Part shown: positions 37,102 to 49,100 of the stretch, in pieces | Layout of the letters: each line of letters opens with the position of its first letter | Position numbering within the stretch: position 1 is the first letter of the stretch | Origin: Aptenodytes patagonicus | Lineage: Eukaryota; Chordata; Aves; Sphenisciformes; Spheniscidae | DNA length: 64,000 nucleotides | Reading direction: 5' to 3' | Assembly (NCBI RefSeq): GCF_965638725.1 | Contig: NC_134963.1 | Location: 10,010,501 to 10,074,500, forward strand | Notes under the pieces: generated by a model | Databases searched by the model: none | The model's input: the letters and a program-made list of their open reading frames with translations, nothing else | Told to the model about the DNA's origin: nothing | Translations under genes and position numbers: made by a program

Positions 37102-40100
37102 CTGAAAATAAAATGTATTTGATTGCAACATATTTCAAGTATAACAGTGGATTTGGGGAAATAAAAAGTTTTTTATTCCCACTCACACCTAACATTGCTG
37201 CTCAGGTATTTTTAATAAAAAGACGTTGAACCTATCCTTACTTTACATGTGACTTTTTTTTTTTTTAGATAAAAGACTACGAGGTGCTGTGCAATACACT
37301 TGGTAGTCTTATTTAAAAAAAAAAGATAAATCGTTTAAACACAAACTAAACAATTCACAATGTAATGACAAGTCAGCATTTGCTACTTAGCCATCTCATA
37401 TTTTAAGATTATATGATTTATCTTTTTCTGAATGTTTATTAATATTTTTCAATGCTATACATTAAAAAACCCCAACTATCTTACTGAGAAGCAGAGTTCA
37501 ACCAAGAAGAAAGCACTGTCAAATCAAGATACCCTGCTGCATGCTGTTCCTGCACGTTTTCCTCTCAAGAATAAGTGCTAAAACTGAAAATACAAAGCTA
37601 GAAATGAAAGCCTACATTGTTTTTCCTAATAATCTTCCTGATCACGGAACCCTCTGTATGTTAGTGTGAGCTCTCAGAGAAGATGTGAACCACTAGCCCC
37701 AGGTACTACTTCTACTTTACTTTGACATAAAAGCACAAGGCACTATTAAGAAATGTGTTATTTGAATCTCAATATCTGATTAAGTTTTTCTAGTTTTGAT
37801 ACCTTCTCCATTTTTTTAATCTGAACATGAAAATTACCCCCATGCATTCCTTTTATTTTTCATTTATTGTGTTTTATTATTTTTTGTTAATATCTAAAAA
37901 ATATTTGAAGAGGGACTGAATCTAGTTATACTCAGTCGAGGGGTGGGGTGCATCCTATGTTTAAGTGTTACTGTATAAGAAAAAGCAATTTGATGGAACC
38001 TGAGAGAAGATGAATGGGAGGTGAGGCAATTAGGAAAATGTGTTCTGCTTACTTACCACTATGAAGGGAAAGAGCATTCCAATTGTGAAGAAACTAATCC
38101 AACTAACAGTCCCTCCTATCATGTAAGCAGCAGGACGTGAAGACTGTATAAATAATTCAGCTGTCAGGGTATTTGTTATGCCACCTGAGGGAATGAGTTC
38201 CAGAAACAGAACAGGTTATTATTCTAAATGTCCATTTGCGGTATTTCCAATGCTGGAAAAACTGAGTTGCTCAGTTTCAGGCTATGGGAGACTAAGCTGT
38301 TCTGATGAGACGGGCTCACTTGTGTTCCTTAGCCAGAGCATCAGCAGCCTTACAGTAAATACTTACTGCCTGGCTTACACAGCAGAGCTGCTGACATTCC
38401 CCCCCCGGCCCCAGACGCACATTTCGCCACTTTAAAACATTCATTACTGTGTAATACCTGGTCCCAACCCAAAGCTCAAGATGAAGGCAAATACAGATGT
38501 CATGCTCACATAAGGCACCCATGAGTACAGTTCCTGGAACAGAAGAGAATGAGAAGGTTTAGTTCGGATTTTGATAATCCAGTTTTAAAGTTTGGGTTAA
38601 CAGTTACATTTCCTTTTGCTATTTTATGCAACTAAGACCAACAGTCAGTCATGGCTGTCTACAGCCAATTTATTTAACAGTACTGCTTCAGAGAAATTAA
38701 ATATTGTTCATTAAATAACTTCCACTAAATGGAGTAGTACTTCTGTCGAGATTTATGATCGGTCCTCCAAGGCTAAAAATTTACATCAATATTGAATATA
38801 ACAATTATGTGTTTAACATTTTGTGAGTGTTTACTTTGGTATTTTATACTGATCCCATGAGTTAGCTGTCATTGAGCACTTTCGTAGCATGAAAAGACTT
38901 ACCACATTATTTATGTATAGATAAATTTCAATAGTGCAGTAAAGAAACATTAGGATTACTATATACATATGAAACTAGGTGCATTGGAAAGACCAAACCT
39001 AAGCTTGAAATCCAAAAGCAAACCAAGAAATTTACAAAAGCTCCAATAAAATAATTAAACCTAGGCCTCTGCCTAACGGCTGGCTCATTCTACTTTTTGC
39101 CTGGCCTAGCAGCTTACTTTACTCCAACCACACAGAAATTACTGTAGGTGCCTCTTCTGTGGCCTGCTTGCCAATCTGTGCAGCCCCTAGCCCTACTGTC
39201 CCTCCAAACATCAGACCTGCAACGTGACTGCACGTGATCCACCTGTTTAAAGCCAGCTCCAAACACTGACGGTGTGGGTAGGGAAAGACTTGCAGCTCTT
39301 TAATCCTACCTTTGTCAGATAAGGATTTATCAGGCAACCAAATACTGACTAAATCGAGTTGCTCGCTGTTGGAGCTACACCTACATCATCTTGCTTGGAT
39401 TACCTGAAGGTAACAGTAAATATTTAGTACAGTACACTCTACAAATGTAGAGATAGATTTGCTCTAAACGTTCATTTCAGGAGGTTTGTGGGGCTGCCTT
39501 ATTTGAGCTGATAGGGTATACAGAACAATTTACATCTCTCTATTCTACATCAAAAAGCGAGGCAGGATGTTGCCTTCGCATGATAAATCTAAGGCACTGT
39601 GAACACATCTAGTGAGTTTCCAATAGTATTTGTGAATTTACACTTAATGGATTTAAGTGTCTTTTGAATTTCAGCATCTTTACAATACTTTTTGTTTGAT
39701 TGTTTGCTTTACAATTAAGTGACTGAAGTGGACCCTGATGCTTAATATCATCACTATGTAGTACTTCATCCTAAAATTATTTTAAAAGCTAGAATAAACG
39801 CTGTTTTGTCATCACTTAGTTTTGTCAGCATTAAACGCAGCTGCAGCTTTAAGACAAATACATGATCAAATCTTAGCTGAGAACATTCTCTCATTTTAGG
39901 GAAATACGGCTGCAGAATTGATCAAATCTTTCAACTGCTGTCATTTTTTATGCTGCTGTTAAAACCTATGCAGCTCTCATCTTCCAGCTTCTTCTGAGTG
40001 TCACAGATTTTCACTCACTATAGTCATCATGTAATATAAATGAGTCCTTCTTTACACCTGGTAGGTCAGAGAGAACGTTAAAACAATGCTCCAAAGGGTC

Positions 40101-43100
40101 ATAAGGAGATAACCCCCAATGATGAGATATCTTCTTCCCACGTAGTCTATCAGTAAACCCTGTGGACAAGACATAATTTTCTGTTACTATATTGATCTGA
40201 TATTTACCAATGTTGTTCTTCAAGAAGAATCATTACACTTTATGCTAGGAGGTAGAATAAATTGTTACTTACACAGGTGAGGGCTGTGAGGCATTCACAA
40301 GCTCCAGTGCCGAGTGTCACATACGGGATTTTTTCTGCCGAGATCCCAGCTTGTTCAAAAACGTAAGTTGCATAAAAATAAATCTACAACAGAAAAAAAA
40401 AAAAATGGGGCGTTCCCAGTAGTTAAATCGTCAGCTGGAAACAAAGTCAAGTTCATACTAGATATAGCTCAATGTATTTTATATTGTGAGTTATTAATTT
40501 GATGTAAACAGCAAGAAGAATCTGTTAAATTCATGTCTAGGTAAATAGACTGCTATCATAAAAGCAAATACTTACTGAATACAATACTTCACATTCTTAA
40601 ACCAGACACAATGGGATAAGCTGATCCACTTTTATTTACTTTTTCAGATGTAAACACAAGTATTAAGTCATTCTTTAAAGAAATTTACATACCAGAAACA
40701 CAGAAATGAAAAAAGAGAAACACAGAAATAATACAAAGACATTCTTTCCCACTTATCCCATTTCTCTGAGCTGCTCTATCTGGATCCTTCGTGTTAATAA
40801 AAGGTTGAAAAACAGATGAAAAATAATTATTTAAGCTGTTTGTATGTATGAAATCTTACAGCATTTATCCCACTGAGCTGTTGGCCCATAGTCATCACAA
40901 TCACCGTAATGAGCTGCCATCTCACACCACGATCAGTGAATAATTGCCAGGGCTTCTTGGGTTTCTCCCCATCTAAGGCAAAACATTCCTGCTGTATGTC
41001 TTCCATCTCCCTTCCATACTCTGAAGAACCATGAAATCGCTTCAAAGCTAAAAAAAGAAGAAAATAAATTCTCTTATGTTTACCTATTGACCACAACTTC
41101 TGGAAAATCATCTCTTTCCATAATGACCTGGCTTTTGCTAGGATATGAAAACTTTCTGCTTTAGGAAGGTGGGAAAAAAGTCACTTGCTTTGTGACTTGT
41201 TTTTTGCTTCACGGTTTTCCAACATTTTTGCTGTGGTGGATGTGGAGATTTCAGTGGCACTACTTCGCTTTTTTTAGAGGAATATCTGACTTTGAAATAC
41301 TCACCAAGCAAAATATTTTTAAGTGTTTTATATCTGAACCACAGACCTCCAAATAGTCTTTTCATTAAAGGACATTCTAACCAGTTTGAAGTCTTTTGCT
41401 TAAATCCTAGGCAGATATCAAGTCTTCTGCTATGTCCCTGTCTTTGATTTTGCCAGTGGAACGCATTTAGTGAACTGGAGTAAAGATGGTAAGTAATTCC
41501 TCTAAGGCAAGTATTATCAGAAGTCATTTGCATGCAAGACTAAAATCTTTACTAATGGTCCTAAAACCTAGCAGTATATAACATCAGTTCCTCTAAAATT
41601 TTCAAGATTAAATATATCATAAGTGACAATTTGTCTGCTTAAGGGCAACAGCAGAACTTCTGATGATCCTGAAAGCAAACACTCCAATGCTATTGTTATC
41701 ACTAACCACATAACTAGCTTGAAGCTCTAGCCACTCTTCAGTATCGGTTCAGGAGAAACCACAATTCTTGGGGAAAAAAAAAATCCATGATTATATTATT
41801 TAAAAAAAAAACGAGAGGGAAAGACTTGAATATGATACGGACATTGCAAGCTTCACTTACATTTAAAAAATTACATTTAATGAAGCCCAAACCAAGTCAT
41901 AATCCGAAAGGGACTTCATGGTCATCTTGCCCATGGCTTCCAAATCAGACAGAATTAACTCTATAGGTCATTTGTAGTTACTCTGCTTTTGCAGTTGTGA
42001 TGGTCTACGAATATTTTTGGGCAAGGTAAGCAGAGAGAGCACCATTTTTATTAGATCAACTGACAAACTTGGGGGCAGGGAAGGAGACAGGCCTGCAGGC
42101 ACAGATGGCTTTATCTAAAAACATAACTTTTTTGTCTGTTTGTTTTTTAATTATCTGGTATAATACAAGATTTCACCTCTCTCTGTGAACCCCGCCTCTT
42201 CTGTAATTCCTAACAAATTTTACCTTGGCCTAAAGGCTTCCATGAATTAAGCCTCTTTAACTTCCTTTGTTGAAGATCTTTCCACAAGATACACTGTTCT
42301 ATCTATGAATACCTTTTCCAGACAATTAAAAATTCATACGCTCATCAACAGCACTTCAAAAGAATTAACAGAAGAAAAGCAAAAGAAGAAATGTTTTTCC
42401 TTTATTTATGCATACAATGAAAATTGAACTAACTACAACCCTATCAAATGCTAACAAGGTAAACTTCCTTTGTTTGTTTTTCTCATTTATTTAGCATTTT
42501 AAATGGAATATCCAGGGATCACGTGTCATTTTATGTCACTGTGAACTACATCAGAATTATCATACCAGGCAGAAGTAGAAACACTGAACACATTTCTGAA
42601 AAATATGTGATTGACTATTTTATTGTCCAGATTTGTACACTGGGATCTCTTCTAAGTTCTTCTGTCCTCTCAATTTTATGACTTAGTTATTATTTTAGAG
42701 AGGGTCTTTTCATATTTATTTAGCAGACCTTCAAACTGAATTAATTAATCAGACCTGCTTACTTACAGTGACTAATACTTTACTCTTCGGAGGAGTATTC
42801 CACCGGTTCTCTCTAGGAAGTAAAACACCTTTAGAGATTTCATCAGAGAGTTACAAAACATGAACATGTATTTGAAATGAGATAATGAAGTTTTGTTCAC
42901 AATCCTCTATAGACTCCTGAGTTCCACAATCCCTTTTTCCATGTAAGCTCACCTGAGGAAAAACATGGGCCAAAAAGCACTAGGCGATAAAACTGTGCTG
43001 TGTTGATAAAGAGAAAAGGAGAATCTGGAACCCAATATACTCATTGTACCCTTCTGAAGACACAGAGAAAGTATAAACATTGTAAGTCACCTTTGGCACA

Positions 43101-46100
43101 GCTCAGCTCATCACCTCTGTCAATAAGAAGATATCTGGGACTTTCAGGAAACCATGGCAGGAATAAAAGTTGGGCAAATGCTGGGAAACAGCTGCTGGAT
43201 AGCAACAGAGGCCAATACGTTTCTCCACCTAATAATTCCCTGGGAGAGATGTGTAAAAAGAAGGAAAAAAAAAAAGGAAGTAATTAGCTATTGGTGACTA
43301 TTCAGAAGACTTTTGGGAGAAAGATGTTCATCCTTCAAGAAAAGTTCCCTTGTAACCAGTTACCTACGTCTTGTGAACCTCAGCAGAAGAGGCTGGGAAA
43401 ATATTTTCCAGCCACTCTGAAACCAGGTTTCACTCAGGAAGAGATGAGCAACACTACTTTACGGCTGCTTATTGCCGTGTTGGTCCTAACCATTATTTTC
43501 AGGTTTGCCAAAGCAGCGTTTTCTAGCGATGCAGGAAAGTAGTAGCATACGGACTTCACCTTAAGGTCAGCAGCAGCATTTCCATCTGCTTTTGAGAATC
43601 ATTCAATAACTTAGGATAGAAAGGAACTCAGAAAGTCATCTGATCCCATCTCCCATTCAAAGTTGATCTAATGAGAAGGTGTATTACATAGAAAGGAATC
43701 ATTAAAATTGGTACAGTTAGAATCAGCAGGATGATGTGTTGTGGGCAACGTAAACTTGTTAAAATAGAAACTGCATTGCATTTTAAATACTGACCCTAGA
43801 TTATGCAGTCTGAAGTTTATATTCTACTTTATTTTGTAGCACTTCACACCTAAAGTATCTAGCAAAATCAGTTAATTCAGAAGCTAGTAATAAGGAAAAA
43901 AAGAGCAGTCTAAGTGCTTTTGGTAGAGGGACAGAGAAAAAACATAATGTGCTGTTACTCAGGGAACTAGCAGTTGCTCTTAGGGCAGTGGAAAGCTTCT
44001 AGCAGACTTCATGAAAACAGCTTTTCATCTTCAGTTTGTGCAGTCTCTGTTCTTGGTACTTTTTAAGATCCAACTCAGTGAAGTCCCTTTCAACTTAATC
44101 TGATCTCACAAGGGACAAAACCAGCAGTAGTGCTACAATACAGAAATTATGAGTCCTTTGCTCTCAAGTCCTGTCTTATGAACGTCCACCATCTCCAGCA
44201 AGAAAGTGGCAGAAAATATGAACTCAGCATAAATGTACCTGTTTTACTGATGCTATTCTGGCTGACCCATCTAAACTGAGAATACTTCCCTGGGGAGATA
44301 GTACAGATGGTTTGCAGCGGCAGGAATAAGGTGACAAAAGCAGGCTTTTCTTCTTACAGTCAGACCTTATGTGTGAAGTTGATTCACTAATGCTACAATG
44401 GCCACAATGAGTGTTTTGCAGGGAGCTGCAGGGAATTGGAATTCTTTACATGCGAGTAACGCAAGGCAGGAAAAAAAATGCATTTCTAACCTCAAACCAA
44501 TTATTTGTCCTGTCAGAATCCCCCCAGTCAGAAAGATGGAACTCCCCATGGCCATGCCACCTCTAAGATGTTTTGGGGCAACCTCCCCGATATACAGAGG
44601 CTGCACACAGAGCCCAATACCTGCAAGTAAATGGAAAAACATTCTCCTATTAATAGATTTTGCTTTGAAAAGAGTTACTGAACCAAAACATGTAGGAAAT
44701 TGGACTTAGTTAATCTCTCTATTAATTTAGCTGCCGTCAGATTCCAAGTTAGACTACAGAACATTTTTGTCATCATATCTACAAAGCAGCGTACAAACAG
44801 ATATCATAATACCTAAAGAATCGGCAGTAACAATCATTTATCATTCACCGTAGTTTATTGAAAGTAGGAATAGGAAATCATTCACCTGAATTTATGCCAA
44901 TCAAAAACCTTCCAGCAATCAGTAACTCAAACAATCCTGTAGGAAAACTGATCCCCATTAAAATGGAGGCCAGTATTGCTATAATATTATTCATCAAAAG
45001 AGCTCCTTTCCTAAAAAGGAGAAAAAAAAGAAAAAAAAAATTAAGGAAATCTGCAATAACGTTTTTTAAAAAGTTTTCCACTCTGGTAATATGGAAAAAA
45101 TGGGCTTTATACTGAAGAAAAGTGCTATTCACTGGAAATCCAGATATCTGACACAACTATTTACTCATATTTTTAAAAAATGTCTAAACATAAGGATACT
45201 GCATAAATATGACAGAAATGCCTGACAAGGTAGGAGTGGGGTTTTGTTCATTTATGCTATATCTATACAGAACGTGCATGAAATGTTACAGATTGCGCAG
45301 CATGTCCTTACTGGCATGACAGCTGCAAATGTTGATAGGGGACCTGTGTTTCCCACCATACCATATGTGCATACTCCTACTTAGATTTCAATAAATGTAA
45401 TGGAAAGACTAGACTGGAATGCTATAATTCAGGGCTCATCTTTTAAAGTCACATTGGAACACACTGTAAAATTCTACTAGAAAACTCTGCTTTGAAGTAA
45501 AAAACATTTATAGTCACCTAAGGTACATTTTCTCCCACTCTTTTTCCATTTATTTACTTTATATTCCAGTGAGAAAGTAGGAAAGGAAAACATGCTGCTA
45601 TGTGCCTGCTGCTGTAACTCACCTGCCTAGCCGAATCGCCATGCTGCCTCCAGTAAGAGCTCCACACAGGCCTCCAAGTGAAAATATAGAAGCAATGACA
45701 GACCAAAGAAAAGTCAGCAAACCTGGATGTAGTTCCTTGTGGTAACGACTAGTCCAGGTTTCATTTAAGAACCTGTGTATATGCTGCAGTAGAAAAGAAC
45801 AATGAATGTGTAGCATTATGTGTAGCCCTACAGCATAGCACTATAAATAACTTGCACCTCAATCCTGAAAACCAATTCTGGGAGCTAACAGAAGAGATCA
45901 TCTTAGTTGTATTATATTAAAAACACTGATGACTAGCAGAATCTTGACCACAATACCGTTTCCTACTCCCCATACATCTCAAAGCTGCTGAGCAGCTTTG
46001 CTTTCGTACCCTACCTCAGGAGAGGCTGTATTGCACTAGAGGAGAATATATAACTGCTACAAAAGAGCTTTGAGGTCCTTCTGAACCTCAGAAGGGGGAC

Positions 46101-49100
46101 AGGGTGGATGTTTGTGCACTTTAGGACGCAGGTCCTACTGTTTTTTAGGAACATCTCAGAGCACAGAGGTCTCACATAACAAATTTCACTGTCAGGAGAC
46201 TCATTCTGACACTTGGTTTTAATCTCCCTGCCTTAGTGACATCCAACAATTCATAGTAAAATCCCTTTCTGCAACTCTAATATTCCTCCGCCTTTCTTAC
46301 AGTATTCATGTGTCAGAACTTTTAAACTGTTATTCCACATGCTTGGTTTCCTCAAAGTTGTCTTTAGAAACTCTTGAACTGATAGGTATCTGTAATCAGA
46401 GGCTCCTGTTCTTAGCCAGCAAACAAAGACTTAACAGAAGAACAAACTTCCTGGACTCTCCCTCTGTTTCCAGCATGTTATATGTTCTTTCACAAACAGC
46501 TTATTTTAACCTTTGTAAAAAGCATACCATGTTGTAGCAAATTCAGACTTCACAGTTTCACAAGAAAAAAATCAGCTGACAGCAGAAAATGATACCCATC
46601 ACTTTCACAAGACCATTTGCTCAGATCCTCGAGTCATCCACAAAATATGCAGAATCCTCAAGGCCATGGCAATGGACGCAAAAGTAACAAGTGAAAATAC
46701 CTACGAGATACTCAGACACTACAGATGCAACTTTTTGGCTCTCTAAGAAGATCTTTCTCAGTAAGTTGCCTTGTGATGGACAACTGTAACTATCCTTTCT
46801 CCCTGTTACCCAGTGACAGGACGCGTGGGAATGGTTCAAAGCTGCATCAGGGGAGGTTTAAACATGACATTAGGAGAAATGGTGGTGACATTTTACAGAA
46901 AGGGTGGTCAAATACTGCAACAGGCTTCCTGGAGAGGTGGTCGATGCCCCAAGCCTGTCAGTGTTTAACAGGCATTTGGACAGTGCCCTTAATAACATGC
47001 TTTAACTTTTGGTCAGCCCTGAAGTGGTCAGGCAGTTGGACTAGATGATCATTGTAAGTCCCTTCCAACTGAAAATGTTCTGTTCTATTCCATTCTATTC
47101 TTAATGCTCTGGGCTCTTTTAGTCAAAAGTGTAACTTTTGGAAGACGTTACTTATTCATTCAGTTAATCCTTCTAAAACAGACTTTAACAGAGGTATTTA
47201 TGTGGCATATTTGGCACTTTTATCTGACACGGAATACCTCTGATGGGAGGTACTCACAAACAGATCCACACGAAACCATTTTGGAAATCAACAAGAATTC
47301 TTGACATGAGAGGAAGCCTGCCTTGGTTCCCACTGCGATCGCAGTAAAAGTGCATGTGGCCTCTCGGCCAGTTCGACAGGATACCTCCATTACTGTAAAA
47401 CAACGCTGTGAACAAGAGACGATATTTTACCTGGGTGGGTGCATTGATAATGGACACATTATACCCATACTGAAAGGTCCCTCCAATTCCAACAGCACAA
47501 ACAGCCAGAAACAAGGTCCAGCTGGGGAGCTAGAGAACAGAGGAGAGTAACGGGCATGAAAAGAGTTAGGGCCTTGAACCCACATGCATATAATATCTAG
47601 GAGAAAATCACGGTGAAATATGTCATGTATTTAGTTTTGAACAGTGAAAGTATTTGTTTAGAAAACTACATAAACTCTGAAACACCTGCAGCCCGAGAAA
47701 CATTTCACGCTGACTTTGGCCATGATCACTAACGTCTTTCAGAGATGCAACAATTACAAGTATCCAGATTAACTGTAGGCAACACAACCATTGCACTGCT
47801 GACGGCGTATTTACTGAACTGTGTAAATACTTTTTGCATGAACCACGCTGCTCACAGTGTCTATTTTTAATGAAAGAATGTTAGGACTGTTTATGTTTGG
47901 TGTTAGAGGCACAACGACTCAGTATAAGAATTAACCAAATCCCAATTCCTACGACTCACATTTCATCTGAGATGTGAGAAATAACAATATTTTATTTCCC
48001 TCAGCAAGTCCCTAAGTTGATTACTAGATGTCTGCAAGTTAGCAGGTGCTAAACCTTAGTATCTTAAATCACAAAATATTGTTCACTGATAATAGTATTT
48101 AATCTAAAGTTTATTAGCACGTATTTTTTAATTTTTCAATACTGATTACCTAGTTACATTCCTAAATCAATATTTAGGAATTAAAATTAATAGATTCACA
48201 GATTCATAGGTTTTAAGGTCAATAGAAACCACTATTATGATACATTCGAATCTCAAGAGAGTCTAATTGGTCATAAAATATTATACTTTGGATGAGGCCT
48301 CTGGGTCAGAGAAGATCTCTAGAGGTTTATACAGTGTCTGGCTTTCTGATGTGATGCTTCTTGACTCTACTTTTTATTGAATATGATAGTACTAAAAATA
48401 ACATCCAGTTCAAATATTTAACAACCCTTTCATTAAAAATTAGGTCCTAATTTTATCTCATAGTGTCTTTCTGTCTAACTTCAGCTGGACACAACAATGT
48501 CTCCCATATTAAAGGCAATTCTGTGATCAAATTTCCTCTTCCTTCATAGATAAAGACTGTACGTAATTTTTTTTTATAAGCTTGTACTCCCTGAATTTCT
48601 CATTGTAAGGTATATAGACTAGTTCTTCATCATTCTCATTCTTGGTCCAGTTCCCAGAAATGTTGAGTTATTCCAGATGCTATACTGTATTCTGAAAGAG
48701 CTGTGTCTTTCCTGAAGATAATTCATCAAAATTTCCTTCATTCAGGACTGAAATTCAGAAAAAGTTGAAATTGATCTTATTAAAGTAAAACCCAATTAAT
48801 ATTTCCTTATGGTTTCCCGAGAATAAAAAGTGTTTCTCTGAATGACAACCAAAGCAATGAATTAGGAGTAATAAATAAGGGCTGCAGCGAGTACGGTAGA
48901 AAAATAAAACTAGAGGTGGTAAATATAGGCACTGCACACTCTGACCTTTCCATTAACCAAATACTGTCAAGGTATTTTGTGTGTCTCATGGGTACAATCT
49001 GGAATCTAGAAGAGACAGAAAACAAACAAACTAACAAAAAACCCCAGAATCGTTAACGTACATCACATAACTTACGTTTTGTTATGACAGCTCCGTTCTT

